Source of the DNA: Pseudomonas faucium
Lineage (GTDB): Bacteria > Pseudomonadota > Gammaproteobacteria > Pseudomonadales > Pseudomonadaceae
DNA: 64,000 bases
Reading direction: 5' to 3'
NCBI RefSeq assembly: GCF_021602585.1
Contig: NZ_BQIP01000019.1
Location: forward strand, 1-64,000
Below the pieces are notes generated by a model that searched no databases, had not been told where the DNA came from, and was given only the letters and a program-made list of their open reading frames with translations. This document shows, in pieces, positions 52,650 through 61,737 of this stretch (positions are counted from its first letter, which is position 1; the number at the start of each line of letters is the position of its first letter). The position numbers and the translations under genes are program-made.

Positions 52650-55247
52650 CTATTTCAGGAACAGCCAGTTGGCCATCTGCTGGCCGTCGAAGGTGATCCG
52701 GTAGCGCCCATCCTGGTAGGTCGAGGCCATCGCCTGCTCGCTGCCATCGGCCTTGCGCGCGTACAGCTTCAGGCCCTGGGGTGCCTGGATGGTCAAGCTG
52801 CCTTCGAGCGGCTCGACATGGAACGGGGTCATGTCGTCGGGCCGTGGCACGGCGCGGCTGCCGAGCGAAATCAACAGGCTGCGCGACTGCTTCAGCGGCT
52901 TGGCGTCCAGGCTTTGCACCACCACGCTGGCATAGGCGGTCTTGAGATCGACCGCGATGTCGCCCAGGCGCAGCGCCTGGCCGCCCAGCCAGCCGGTGGC
53001 GGCCTGGGTCAGCGGCGTGTCGATGGTGTACAGGCCTTGCTGCCAGTTGCGCCTGAGCTCGCCGGTGTCGCTGGTCGACTCGCTGGCGTTGGCATCGAGC
53101 AGCGACTGGTCCGGGTCTTTCAACACCTGCGCATCGCTGGGCACGGCGCCCGGCTGCAGCCAGGGCAGTTCAGGCGTTTGCGGCAGGGCGATCTGCAGCC
53201 GGCCTTTTTCCATGGCGGTGCGCAGCAGCACCGAATTGGCCGGGGTGATGGCCCGGTTGAACAGGGTTTCGGCGCTGGGTGCGAAGACGTAGCGGGTGCT
53301 CGCCTGGCGCACGTCTTCGCGGCGGTAGAGCAAGGCGGCGGCGGGGAGGGTGGCGATCATCGCCGGGTCGTTGTAGGCGTTCCAGTTGTCGGCCCGGCGC
53401 CAGCCTTCAAGAAACGCCTGCTGGCTGTAGGCGTACTGCATGATCGCGTCCCAGCCCTGGTGGCTGGCGGTGCCGGCCACGTACAGCGGCAGCGAATGGC
53501 GGTCGGGCAGGGGGAAGGGTTCGGCGTTCCACTCGGTGACCGTCATCGGCAGGCCCAGCACCTGGGCGGCGCCGAGCCAGTTGATCATGCCGTCGCTGGT
53601 CAGCGGGTTTTTCTGCAACTGGCCAATGCCGCCGTAGGCGTGGGCATCGATCACATTGCCGGCGGTGAGCGCCGGCAGCGCGGCCAGGCCGTTGCCACCC
53701 CAGGTGCTGGTGGTGACGATCGGCACCTTCACCCCCAGGGTGCGCAGGTGGTCGATCATGTCGACATTGAAGCGGTGCTCCAGCTCGTTGAGAAACAGCT
53801 TGCCAGGCCCCGGCTCCCAGGCGCGCCAGGTCTTGTCGGCGGGCAGGTTGGCGCGGGCGGCGAAGGCCTTGGCCTGGTCCATGAACAGGCGGTTGTGCTT
53901 GGGCACGCCCTTGTCCGGCAGCAGGGCGTTGCCAAAGTGCTGGGTCACGTCGTTTTCGTTGGTGATCAGCACGGCCGCCACGGCCGGGTCGTCCTTGTAG
54001 GCAAGGCCAGTGAAGCTGTTGACGTGGCCCAGGTACTGCTCGGCGAAGCGCTTCATGGCCTGTTGCAGGGTCACGTTGACGTAGGCGTAGCCCTTGATGC
54101 CGGCGTACTGCTCGCCCTTGGCCAGTTCGTCGAAGGCATAGATGTTGTCATTGACGGTGACGATGCGCTCCACGTGCAGGTCGAGCCACACATAGATGCC
54201 TTCATCCTTCAGGCACTTGATCCACCAATCGAGCTTCTTCAGCGAGGCGGGGCTCAACTGCTGGGTGTCGCGCAGTGTTTTGACCTCGCCGAAGACGTTC
54301 GGGCTGACCCAGGGCGAGTCATGGTGGTGCAGCCGCACCAGGTTGAAACCCAGCGCAGACAGGCGCTTTGCCTGTTGCTTGATCTCATCGTCCGGCGTGT
54401 TGAACAGCGCATAGGCCGACAGGTTGGTACCCCAGAAGCGCGCCGGGGTGTTGTCGGCGAACTGCAGCTGCTCGCCGGCGGCCTTGACGAAGCCGCGCTT
54501 GCCGGCGGGTTTTTCTGCGGCGTTGAGGAACGACAGGTCGACCGGCGAGGTGCGCCAGCCGAGCTGGTCGTCTGGCCAGCGCGTGGGGTCGGCCAGGCCG
54601 AAGCGTTCGGTGGGGGTGGGGGCGAGCTCGATATCGCCGGTGAGGTTGAGCGTGGCCTTGATCTGCTGGCGGCCGGGTTCGATCGGGTCGGTGTAGAAAA
54701 ACGCGCGGATTTCGGAGGTATCGCCGCGCTCGAAATACACCTTGGCCAGCGCCGGCTCGAAGCGCAGTTCGATGCGCCGCGTCGCAGTGCCCCATGACCA
54801 GCCACGATTGCCCGGCAACAGCTGCGGCTCGCCCATCTGCTGGCTGAACAGCGCCGGGTCGAAGCGAAACACCATGCCGCCGCCCATCACGCCGCGCTTG
54901 AGGCTGTGGGCATCGAGGTCGAAGGCCCAGCTCAGGGTCTGCGGCTGTGGCTGGGTGATTGCTGCCGCCAGCTCGAAATCCAGCTGCGGGTTCTTGCCGT
55001 TGAGCGTGTAGCGGTAGGGCGCGTTGACCTTGAACGCGGTACCGAAGCCGGTCCAGCTCCAGTCGCCGCCCCAGAAATCGAAGCGCGCCTGCATCGCCGG
55101 GCCGCCGCCGCGGCTCACGCTGGGCAGGCCGTTCTGTTCGTCGACGCTGACGGTCCACTCGGATGAAGACCAGGCCAAGGCTGGCACTGCCAGCAGCGCG
55201 ACGAGCCACGATGCCCTGAGCCCAGGGCGCAGACCAATCCTTGTCAT
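52650..55247 (-). CDS. Secreted clan-A-like glycoside hydrolase of the exopolysaccharide locus
   Basis: An 865-residue protein with a signal peptide (cleavage near residue 26). An N-terminal beta-rich region (about 30-220) precedes a TIM-barrel catalytic part (about 260-650) and a beta C-terminal domain. Clan-A features: LVRLHHHDSPW, ITNENDV with the putative acid/base Glu near 431, and VTEWNAE with the putative nucleophile Glu near 572. I cannot name a GH family. It probably trims or releases the polymer made by this locus. The ATG at 55247 overlaps the polymerase stop by 4 bases, so the two are translated together. Confidence 0.78.
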   Translation of the reverse strand: MTRIGLRPGLRASWLVALLAVPALAWSSSEWTVSVDEQNGLPSVSRGGGPAMQARFDFWGGDWSWTGFGTAFKVNAPYRYTLNGKNPQLDFELAAAITQPQPQTLSWAFDLDAHSLKRGVMGGGMVFRFDPALFSQQMGEPQLLPGNRGWSWGTATRRIELRFEPALAKVYFERGDTSEIRAFFYTDPIEPGRQQIKATLNLTGDIELAPTPTERFGLADPTRWPDDQLGWRTSPVDLSFLNAAEKPAGKRGFVKAAGEQLQFADNTPARFWGTNLSAYALFNTPDDEIKQQAKRLSALGFNLVRLHHHDSPWVSPNVFGEVKTLRDTQQLSPASLKKLDWWIKCLKDEGIYVWLDLHVERIVTVNDNIYAFDELAKGEQYAGIKGYAYVNVTLQQAMKRFAEQYLGHVNSFTGLAYKDDPAVAAVLITNENDVTQHFGNALLPDKGVPKHNRLFMDQAKAFAARANLPADKTWRAWEPGPGKLFLNELEHRFNVDMIDHLRTLGVKVPIVTTSTWGGNGLAALPALTAGNVIDAHAYGGIGQLQKNPLTSDGMINWLGAAQVLGLPMTVTEWNAEPFPLPDRHSLPLYVAGTASHQGWDAIMQYAYSQQAFLEGWRRADNWNAYNDPAMIATLPAAALLYRREDVRQASTRYVFAPSAETLFNRAITPANSVLLRTAMEKGRLQIALPQTPELPWLQPGAVPSDAQVLKDPDQSLLDANASESTSDTGELRRNWQQGLYTIDTPLTQAATGWLGGQALRLGDIAVDLKTAYASVVVQSLDAKPLKQSRSLLISLGSRAVPRPDDMTPFHVEPLEGSLTIQAPQGLKLYARKADGSEQAMASTYQDGRYRITFDGQQMANWLFLK

Positions 55248-56779
55248 GAAAGTACCTGGTTCGTCGGCTGGGAGGTTTCCAGCGCGCTGGTTTCACTGCT
55301 TCTGAGCCTGCGCACCATCTGCACGTAGGCCACGCCCAAACCGCCTACCGACCAGTACACCACCGGGATCACGGTGATGCTGCTGACGGTGAAGATGATC
55401 ACCAGGATCCCCAGCAGGGTTGCCAGCAATGAGCGGCCCAATCGTCGGTGTTCGTCTTCCTTGTCGGGGAATGCCCGCAGCGCCTTGTAGATCGCCAGCA
55501 GCACGCTGGCGAAGAACGCCACGAACAGCGCCAGCCCGACCAGGCCGAAGCGCAGCGCCATGCTGATGTAGCTGTTGACGATGTCGATGATGCCCTCGCC
55601 CTGGATCATCGACTGCATTTCCGGGGTGTTGCGAAAATCGAAGGAGCCGAACAACGGGTTGCGCTGGATGGTGATCCAGGAATTGTCGAGCAGGCGCTGG
55701 CGGTAGGTGATGTTCTCTTTTTCCAGGTTGCCGACGAACGGCAGCAGGTCGAGCACCTTCTCGCCACCGGGCAGCAGGGTCAGCATCGGCAACGCCAGCA
55801 GGCCGGCGCAGGCCAGCAGGGTCAGGCGCTTGACCGCGCCTTTGCCGGTGGCGATGAACACCCCGATGATCACCCCGGCGCCAATCCACGGCCCGCGCGA
55901 CAGCGGCACCACCAGCCCTGCGGCCAGCAGCAGGGCGCCCATGTAGCGTTGCAGGCGGTTTTGCACGTAGCTCTGCACGAACAGGTACATGCCGATGGCC
56001 ACGCTGATCACATAGGCCAGGGCAATCGCCTGGCCGGTGGTGGCGCTGGCGCGCAGCGAGCCGCCGCGGCTGAGGTAGCTGGACATGCTCCACTGCACGC
56101 CCATGGCGCTGATCAGGCCGTTGTACAGCAGCCAGTGGCGGGCGAACTCGGCCACCGCGATGATCGCCAGGAGAAAGGCAGCGATGACGAAGGCGAGCAG
56201 GGCGTCCTTGAAGTCCTGCACGGTCTTGAGCCCACGGCTGGCGACGTAGTAGGGCAGGAACACATCAATATACAGCGACACCGCCTGTCGCAAGGTATCG
56301 GTGATGGTGGTTTCGCGCAGGTACAGCAAGGTCATCAGCACCAGGCTTGCGGCCAGCAGCTTGTCCGGCAGGGTGCGGCCGAAGCGCACCGTGTCGGCCT
56401 GGCGGCCCAGGGCCAGGGCCGTGGGCAGCAGCACGCAGACGGTGAGGATGCGGATGTGGTTGAGCTCGATCAGATAGTTGATCACCCCGAACCCCGGGAT
56501 ATCCACCGAGGCCGGTGGAATGGCGAACACCAGCATGAAGAACAGCGCCATGGCGTTGTGTTCGCGGCGCCTGGCCACCAGCAGGGTGATCACCGCCGCC
56601 GCGGTGTACACCCAGAAGCTGAACGAGAAGAACGCCAGCAGGGTGATCAGCAGCCACAGGTTGCGCCGGCGCTTGTAGTCGCGGTCGGGAATCAGGTCGT
56701 TGGCGGGCCTGCGGGCCAGGAAGAACACCACGCTGGCGACGAACAGAATGACGATCAGCGCACGAAATTGTTCGGGCAT
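55244..56779 (-). CDS. Wzy/O-antigen-ligase-like polymerase
   Basis: A 511-residue integral membrane protein with about a dozen hydrophobic helices and a large periplasmic loop (about 330-400, containing NITYRQRLLDNSWITIQRNP). This is the layout of the O-antigen ligase/polymerase family (Wzy_C). It should polymerise repeat units delivered by the flippase. It is first of the leftward genes polymerase-hydrolase-galE. It is divergent from the flippase gene across only 95 bases, which must hold both promoters. Confidence 0.85.
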   Translation of the reverse strand: MPEQFRALIVILFVASVVFFLARRPANDLIPDRDYKRRRNLWLLITLLAFFSFSFWVYTAAAVITLLVARRREHNAMALFFMLVFAIPPASVDIPGFGVINYLIELNHIRILTVCVLLPTALALGRQADTVRFGRTLPDKLLAASLVLMTLLYLRETTITDTLRQAVSLYIDVFLPYYVASRGLKTVQDFKDALLAFVIAAFLLAIIAVAEFARHWLLYNGLISAMGVQWSMSSYLSRGGSLRASATTGQAIALAYVISVAIGMYLFVQSYVQNRLQRYMGALLLAAGLVVPLSRGPWIGAGVIIGVFIATGKGAVKRLTLLACAGLLALPMLTLLPGGEKVLDLLPFVGNLEKENITYRQRLLDNSWITIQRNPLFGSFDFRNTPEMQSMIQGEGIIDIVNSYISMALRFGLVGLALFVAFFASVLLAIYKALRAFPDKEDEHRRLGRSLLATLLGILVIIFTVSSITVIPVVYWSVGGLGVAYVQMVRRLRSSETSALETSQPTNQVLS

Positions 56780-56874
56780 GGGCTACAGGCACCTATCAGT
56801 CGGTGGACGACGGCTAGCGTCATGGCTAATTGAAACTATAGTGACTTCTAGCCATTCAGTCAGAGATTGAAGTC

Positions 56875-58251
56875 ATGCCGTCGATTGAAGCGTCAGCAGC
56901 TGGGAGCCTGCGTAAGCGTGCGCTGGGCGCCGGGGCATGGAACCTGGTGTCGCTGGTGGCCTCGCAGGTCATGCGCCTGGGCGGCAACCTGATCATGGCA
57001 CGCCTGCTGTTACCGGAAATGTTCGGGGTGATGGTCATCGCCACCACGGTTTCGGTACTGCTGCACCTTCTGTCGGATGTTGGCTTGCGCCAAAACATCA
57101 TCCAGAGCCCGCGCGGCGACGACCCGCTGTTTCTCAATACCGCCTGGACCGTGCAGATTCTGCGCGGCCTGCTGCTGTTCGGCCTGACCCTGCTGCTGGC
57201 CGTGGCCGCCTGGGCCGCGCAAATGGCCAACCTGTGGCCGCCGGCTTCTACCTACGCGGCGCCGGAGCTGCCCCTGGTGCTGGCGGTGACTGGCCTGCAG
57301 GCGATCATCTGGGGGTTCCAATCGACCAAGATGGATGTTGCCGTGCGCACCTTCCAGCAAAAGCGCGTGGTGCTGATCGACCTGGCCTCGCAGACCATCG
57401 GCCTGGTGGTGATGCTGGTGATCGGCTGGTTCACCCGCTCGATCTGGTCGCTGGTGGCGGCCGGCGTGGTGGCTGCCCTGGCCGGCACGGTGCTGGGCCA
57501 TACCGCGATGCACGGGCCGGCCAACCGCCTGCAGTGGGACCGCACCGCGCTGGCCGAGCTGGTCAGCTTCGGGCGTTGGATCCTGCTGTCGTCGATCGTC
57601 GGCGTGCTGGCGATGTACGGTGACCGCATCTGGTTCGGCGCCAGCATGACCGTGGCGGAACTGGGTGTGTACTCGATTGCCGTGCTGATCCTCGGCTCGA
57701 TCCAGACCGGCCTGATGAAGCTGTTCGGCGCGGTCGCCCTGCCGGCGTTCAGCGAGGCCACCCGCGATGGCGACAAGGCGCGCCTGCGCACCCTGTACGA
57801 CCGCTTCAAGCTGCTGGTCGATCTGGTCATGCTGTTCGTCTGCGGCCTGTTCCTGACCGGCAGCCCGCTGCTGATCGGCTGGATGTACGACGCACGGTAT
57901 GCCGACGCCGGGCCGATGCTGGCGATCCTGTCGCTGTCGTTCTTCACCCTGCGCTACACCTTGACCCACCAGATCTGGATCGCCCTGGGCCACACCAAGT
58001 ACCAGGCCATGGACAACATCATCCGCCTGGTTTCGCTGTGGCTGCTGTTGCCGCTGCTGCTGGCCATCGGCGGGCCGCGCCTGGCGATCTGGGGGGTGGC
58101 GCTGCACGCTTTGCCGACGCTGGTGCTGATCGTCTACGTCAACCGCAAGCTGGACATTCTCAACATCAAACGTGAACTCATCGTGCTGCCAATGGTGCTG
58201 GTCGGGGCACTCTGTGGCGAGCTGGCGGTACGCATCTTCAACTGGTTCTGA
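56875..58251 (+). CDS. Wzx-type lipid-linked oligosaccharide flippase
   Basis: A 458-residue membrane protein with 12-14 predicted helices, of the polysaccharide transport/MOP flippase type. The N-terminal GAWNLVSLVASQVMRLGGNLI and RLLLPEMFGVMVIATTV segments are typical. It should move undecaprenol-linked repeat units across the inner membrane for the Wzy-like protein. The ATG at 56875 has only GAGA upstream. It is first of the second rightward group. Confidence 0.9.
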   Translation: MPSIEASAAGSLRKRALGAGAWNLVSLVASQVMRLGGNLIMARLLLPEMFGVMVIATTVSVLLHLLSDVGLRQNIIQSPRGDDPLFLNTAWTVQILRGLLLFGLTLLLAVAAWAAQMANLWPPASTYAAPELPLVLAVTGLQAIIWGFQSTKMDVAVRTFQQKRVVLIDLASQTIGLVVMLVIGWFTRSIWSLVAAGVVAALAGTVLGHTAMHGPANRLQWDRTALAELVSFGRWILLSSIVGVLAMYGDRIWFGASMTVAELGVYSIAVLILGSIQTGLMKLFGAVALPAFSEATRDGDKARLRTLYDRFKLLVDLVMLFVCGLFLTGSPLLIGWMYDARYADAGPMLAILSLSFFTLRYTLTHQIWIALGHTKYQAMDNIIRLVSLWLLLPLLLAIGGPRLAIWGVALHALPTLVLIVYVNRKLDILNIKRELIVLPMVLVGALCGELAVRIFNWF

Positions 58252-58291
58252 CCGATACGACAACAGCGGTGCCCGAGCGATGGGCAGGGTA

Positions 58292-58306
58292 GCGCATCGC
58301 GGATAA
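58292..58306 (+). repeat. Fragment of the second REP-like family
   Basis: GCGCATCGCGGATAA is a 15-base exact match to the arm of the inverted repeat at 51429-51478. It lies between the flippase and Tat-peptide genes. Confidence 0.6.
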
Positions 58307-58350
58307 GTGACTAGGATTCTTAAAAAAATGGCACGGGTGGTCTGGGGATC

Positions 58351-58551
58351 ATGGGGAAGCTTAAGTACTGCACTGCGCTGCTCGATCGTAGGGGCTTCCT
58401 ACGCAATTGCGTGTTGCTGGGGGTGGGGGGCGCGGTCCTGGGCGTTGCGCCCGGCCTGGCGCGCGCTGCTGCAGGCAAACCCGCCGAGCCGAACGGGTTC
58501 GTCGTTATCAACGGTTGGGTGTTGCCGTCCCAGTACTTGCGGAACGACTGA
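58351..58551 (+). CDS. 66-residue twin-arginine leader micro-protein beside the GMC oxidoreductase
   Basis: A small protein with a twin-arginine motif (DRRGFLRN, about residues 12-19), a hydrophobic stretch and an ARA cleavage site near residue 40. Only about 26 mature residues follow (FVVINGWVLPSQYLRND). The next gene, a GMC oxidoreductase with no signal of its own, starts 2 bases after its stop. In other two-component GMC dehydrogenases a small Tat-leader subunit carries the folded flavoprotein to the periplasm, and that role is inferred here. Its mature part is unusually short, so a broken longer gene cannot be excluded. Composition argues for a real gene. Confidence 0.65.
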   Translation: MGKLKYCTALLDRRGFLRNCVLLGVGGAVLGVAPGLARAAAGKPAEPNGFVVINGWVLPSQYLRND

Positions 58552-58553
58552 AC

Positions 58554-60017
58554 ATGATCAACGACTACCAGACGCAGAAGACCCTGCGTGATCATTATGA
58601 CGTGTGCATCATCGGCGCCGGCCCTGCCGGCATCACCCTGGCCCTGCGCCTGGCGCAGGCCGGCTGGCGGGTGGTGCTGCTCGAGGGCGGCGGCCACGAG
58701 TACGCGCCCCGTTCGCAGGCGTTGTACAAATGCACCTCCTCGGGGTTGGAGCTGTACGCCGAGGAAACCCGCCTGCGCTTTCTTGGCGGCACCTCCAACC
58801 ACTGGGCAGGGCGTTGCCGGCCGTTCACCGCGTCCGACTTTGCCGTGCAGCCACCGGGCGACCTGCCGGGCTGGCCGATCCCCTATGCGGAAATCGAGCG
58901 CTACCTGCCCGCCGCCATGGACATCGTCGACCTGCCCCAGGGCAAGGCCTTCCAGCCACTCAATGTGGCGCTGAAGGGTGACGACTTCGACGCCGACCGT
59001 TTCCTGCTCAGCCCGCCCACACGCTTTGCGCAGAAGTACGCGGCCGCGCTCAACGACACCCCTGGGCTGGACGTGTTCATCAACTGCAACTGCGTCGACC
59101 TGGAATTCGACAAGGCCAGCGGCCGCCTGGCCTCGATACAGGTGTCGGACTACGAGCGCAATCGCCAGCGCCTGGTGGCGAAGAAGTTCATCCTCGCCAC
59201 CGGCGCCATCGAAAACGCCCGCCAGCTGCTCAACAGCCAGTCGCTGCAGGCCGCCGGCGTGGTGAGCCCCGACGGCCTGGCGGGGCGCTGCTTCATGGAA
59301 CACCTGAACATCGACATGGGCACTTTCATCCTCAGCAACGGGCAGGACGGCAGCCAGCACCAGTACTACACCACCGATGCCTTCGTCGCCGAGTACCACG
59401 CTGGCAAGGGCAATGTCACCACCGCCGTGCTGGAAGAGGTCAGGACCTACGGCAGGACCGCAGAGGTCAAGCACTTTCTGGAAAACCTGGCCTGTGACAT
59501 GGGCGTGGCCAGCAAGATCGCCTTCATCGCCAACTTCAGCTGCCCCGGAGACGGGGTCATCAGCACCATGATCGAGCAGTTCCCCAATGTGCAGAGCCAC
59601 CTCTCGCTGCTGGATGAAAAGGACGCCCTGGGGATGGGCAAGGTCAACGTCAACTGGTCGCTGAGCGAGCATGACCGGCACACCATCAAGTGCATCGGCA
59701 GCGAGCTGGCCAAGCAGTTCGCCGACACCGGCCTTGGCTTCGTCAAGTTGAACGATTTCGTCTACGACACCAGCCTTGCCCTGAAGCTGCAGCCGCATGC
59801 CCACCACATGGGCACCACGCGCATGGCGGCGTCGCCCGAGTTCGGCGTGGTCGACAGCGATTGCAAGGTGTTCGGCACCCACAACCTCTATGTGGCCGGC
59901 AGCAGCATCTTCGCCACCAGCGGCGCCTCCAACCCGACCATGCCGCTGCTGCAGTTCGCCGTGCGCCTGGCCGAGCACCTGGACGACAAACTGAAAACCA
60001 GCAACAAGGCGGTTTGA
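58554..60017 (+). CDS. GMC-family FAD oxidoreductase of the exopolysaccharide locus
   Basis: A 487-residue flavoprotein. It has the FAD motif DVCIIGAGPAGITLALRLAQ (about 16-35), the substrate-side LRFLGGTSNHWAG, and the C-terminal GMC segment with the putative catalytic His pair (HHMGTTRMA) and LYVAGSSIFATSGASNPT. It should oxidise a sugar alcohol or sugar hydroxyl, perhaps on a precursor or on the polymer. It has no signal peptide. Its start lies 2 bases after the Tat-leader micro-protein, suggesting a complex. The ATG lacks a strong ribosome site, consistent with coupling. Confidence 0.85.
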   Translation: MINDYQTQKTLRDHYDVCIIGAGPAGITLALRLAQAGWRVVLLEGGGHEYAPRSQALYKCTSSGLELYAEETRLRFLGGTSNHWAGRCRPFTASDFAVQPPGDLPGWPIPYAEIERYLPAAMDIVDLPQGKAFQPLNVALKGDDFDADRFLLSPPTRFAQKYAAALNDTPGLDVFINCNCVDLEFDKASGRLASIQVSDYERNRQRLVAKKFILATGAIENARQLLNSQSLQAAGVVSPDGLAGRCFMEHLNIDMGTFILSNGQDGSQHQYYTTDAFVAEYHAGKGNVTTAVLEEVRTYGRTAEVKHFLENLACDMGVASKIAFIANFSCPGDGVISTMIEQFPNVQSHLSLLDEKDALGMGKVNVNWSLSEHDRHTIKCIGSELAKQFADTGLGFVKLNDFVYDTSLALKLQPHAHHMGTTRMAASPEFGVVDSDCKVFGTHNLYVAGSSIFATSGASNPTMPLLQFAVRLAEHLDDKLKTSNKAV

Positions 60018-60161
60018 GCCGCAAAGGAGTGTGCCAAGGCGACAAGCAACGGTTACAGCGCGGTTGACAAGGGTTGAGTGCGATGCGGTCAGCACCAAGA
60101 AGAACGAGACCGGTTCGCCTCAGAGGCAGTCCAGGAAGGGTTTACTAACGAGGCAGACAGC

Positions 60162-60779
60162 ATGTTCGGATGGCTACGGAGCGCCGTGAAACATTACGCC
60201 AACTCAACCGGGCGGGGAGGCTCGCTGTACAGGAAACTGTGCAATCCCACACCGTTGCAATGGGGCACCTACCTGGCGCGGTGGGGCAAGTTCCACTCGA
60301 TCGGCAACAACGTGCACATCAACTGCGGCTGTTGCGTCACCGACCCGACCCTGGTGCGCATCGGCAGCAACGTGGGCCTGTCGGACTGCACCCTGATCGG
60401 GCATGACGGCGTGGTGGCACTGATCGAGGTGTGCTACGGCAAGCAGCTCGATTCGGTGGGCTACATTGATATACGAGACAACTGTTTCGTCGGCCACGGC
60501 GCCATCATCATGCCGCGCGTGACCATCGGGCCCGACTCGGTGGTTGCCGCCGGTGCCGTGGTCACCAAGGATGTGCCACCGGGCATGGTGGTGGGCGGCA
60601 ACCCGGCCAAGGTCATCTGCACGACTGCGGCGTTGATCGAGCGGGTGGAGGAGCGGTGCAATTCGTATCCCTGGATAGACCTCGTCAAGCAGCGCAAGGG
60701 CGCCTTCGACCCCGCGCTGGAACCGACCTTGGCGGCAGTGAGGCGGCAGTACTTCTTTGGGGACGGCAACAATGGATAG
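60162..60779 (+). CDS. Left-handed beta-helix acyltransferase (hexapeptide repeats)
   Basis: A 205-residue protein. About 40 N-terminal residues precede hexapeptide repeats (IGNNVHINCGC, VRIGSNVGLSDCTLIGHDG, IRDNCFVGHGAIIMPRVTIG, PDSVVAAGAVVTKDVPPGMV, VGGNPAKVI). The GHDG and GHGA histidines fit the catalytic His of this superfamily. Probably an O-acetyltransferase acting on a sugar of the repeat unit. ATG 60162 follows GAGG. The preceding 144 bases hold no gene. It overlaps the next GT2 gene by 8 bases. Confidence 0.82.
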   Translation: MFGWLRSAVKHYANSTGRGGSLYRKLCNPTPLQWGTYLARWGKFHSIGNNVHINCGCCVTDPTLVRIGSNVGLSDCTLIGHDGVVALIEVCYGKQLDSVGYIDIRDNCFVGHGAIIMPRVTIGPDSVVAAGAVVTKDVPPGMVVGGNPAKVICTTAALIERVEERCNSYPWIDLVKQRKGAFDPALEPTLAAVRRQYFFGDGNNG

Positions 60780-61728
60780 CAAGCCCGTCGATGTGATGGT
60801 GGTCAACTTCAACACGGCCTCCTTGCTGCAGCCGATGTTCGACGCGCTGCGCGAGGCGGGCAGCGAGCGCCTGGCCAGTTACCTGGTGGTGGACAACGCC
60901 TCGGCCGACGATTCGTTGGCGCGCATGGCCCAGGTCTGCCCCGAGGCGCTGCTGCTGAGCAACCAGAAGAACGTCGGTTTCGGCCGCGCCAACAACCAGC
61001 TGCTGGCCCACCTGCAGGGCAAGTACGCGCTGCTGCTCAATACCGATGCCTTCGTTGCCAGCGACTCGCTGGAAAAGACCATCGCCTACATGGACGAGCA
61101 CCCCGATTGCGGCGTGCTGGGCGTGCGCCTGGAAGGCCGCGAGGGTGACCTGCAGCCGTGCTGCCGCTATTTCCCCACCCCCTTGAACGTGTTCGTTTCG
61201 CGCACAGGCCTGGGGCGTTTGTTCCCTGGGCTGAAGATGGTCGACGAGATGAGCTGGGACCATGGCTCGGTGCGCGAATGCGACTGGCTGCCGGGGTGCT
61301 TCTACCTGGTGCGCCGCGAGGTGCTGGACAAGGTGGGGCTGTTCGACCCGCGCTACTTCCTCTACTACGAGGAAGTCGACCACTGCAAGCGGGTCAAGGA
61401 GGCCGGCTGGAAGGTGGTGTTCTACCCGCATACCACGGTGGTGCACATCGGCGGCGAAAGCTCCAAGTCGGTGGCTGAGCTGGAGGCCGCCAGCCGGCAG
61501 ATCTCGGCCTACCAGATCGAAAGCGAGCTTTTGTACTTTCGCAAGCATCACGGCGCGGCAGGGCTTGCCCTGCACATGGGCCTGGTCAGCCTGGGCGATC
61601 TGCTGCTGGCCCTCAAGGCGCTGCTCAAAGGGCGCGGCTGGCCGGCCATCCGGGCCTGCTGGCTGCACACCCGCGCCACCTGGTCGTTGCTGTTCAAGAC
61701 TCGCTACGCCACACAGCCAACACGCTAG
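60772..61728 (+). CDS. GT2 glycosyltransferase (rhamnosyltransferase-like)
   Basis: A 318-residue family-2 glycosyltransferase: the VMVVNFNTASLLQP start, VVDNASADDS, KNVGFGRANNQLL, LLLNTDAFV (DxD-like), LPGCFYLVRREVLDKVGLFD and YYEEVDHCKRVKEAGW. This motif series is typical of WbbL-type rhamnosyltransferases, but the sugar is not certain. The ATG at 60772 lies inside the end of the acyltransferase gene, so translation is coupled. A weak hydrophobic segment sits near the C-terminus. Confidence 0.88.
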   Translation: MDSKPVDVMVVNFNTASLLQPMFDALREAGSERLASYLVVDNASADDSLARMAQVCPEALLLSNQKNVGFGRANNQLLAHLQGKYALLLNTDAFVASDSLEKTIAYMDEHPDCGVLGVRLEGREGDLQPCCRYFPTPLNVFVSRTGLGRLFPGLKMVDEMSWDHGSVRECDWLPGCFYLVRREVLDKVGLFDPRYFLYYEEVDHCKRVKEAGWKVVFYPHTTVVHIGGESSKSVAELEAASRQISAYQIESELLYFRKHHGAAGLALHMGLVSLGDLLLALKALLKGRGWPAIRACWLHTRATWSLLFKTRYATQPTR

Positions 61729-61737
61729 GAGGGGGCC

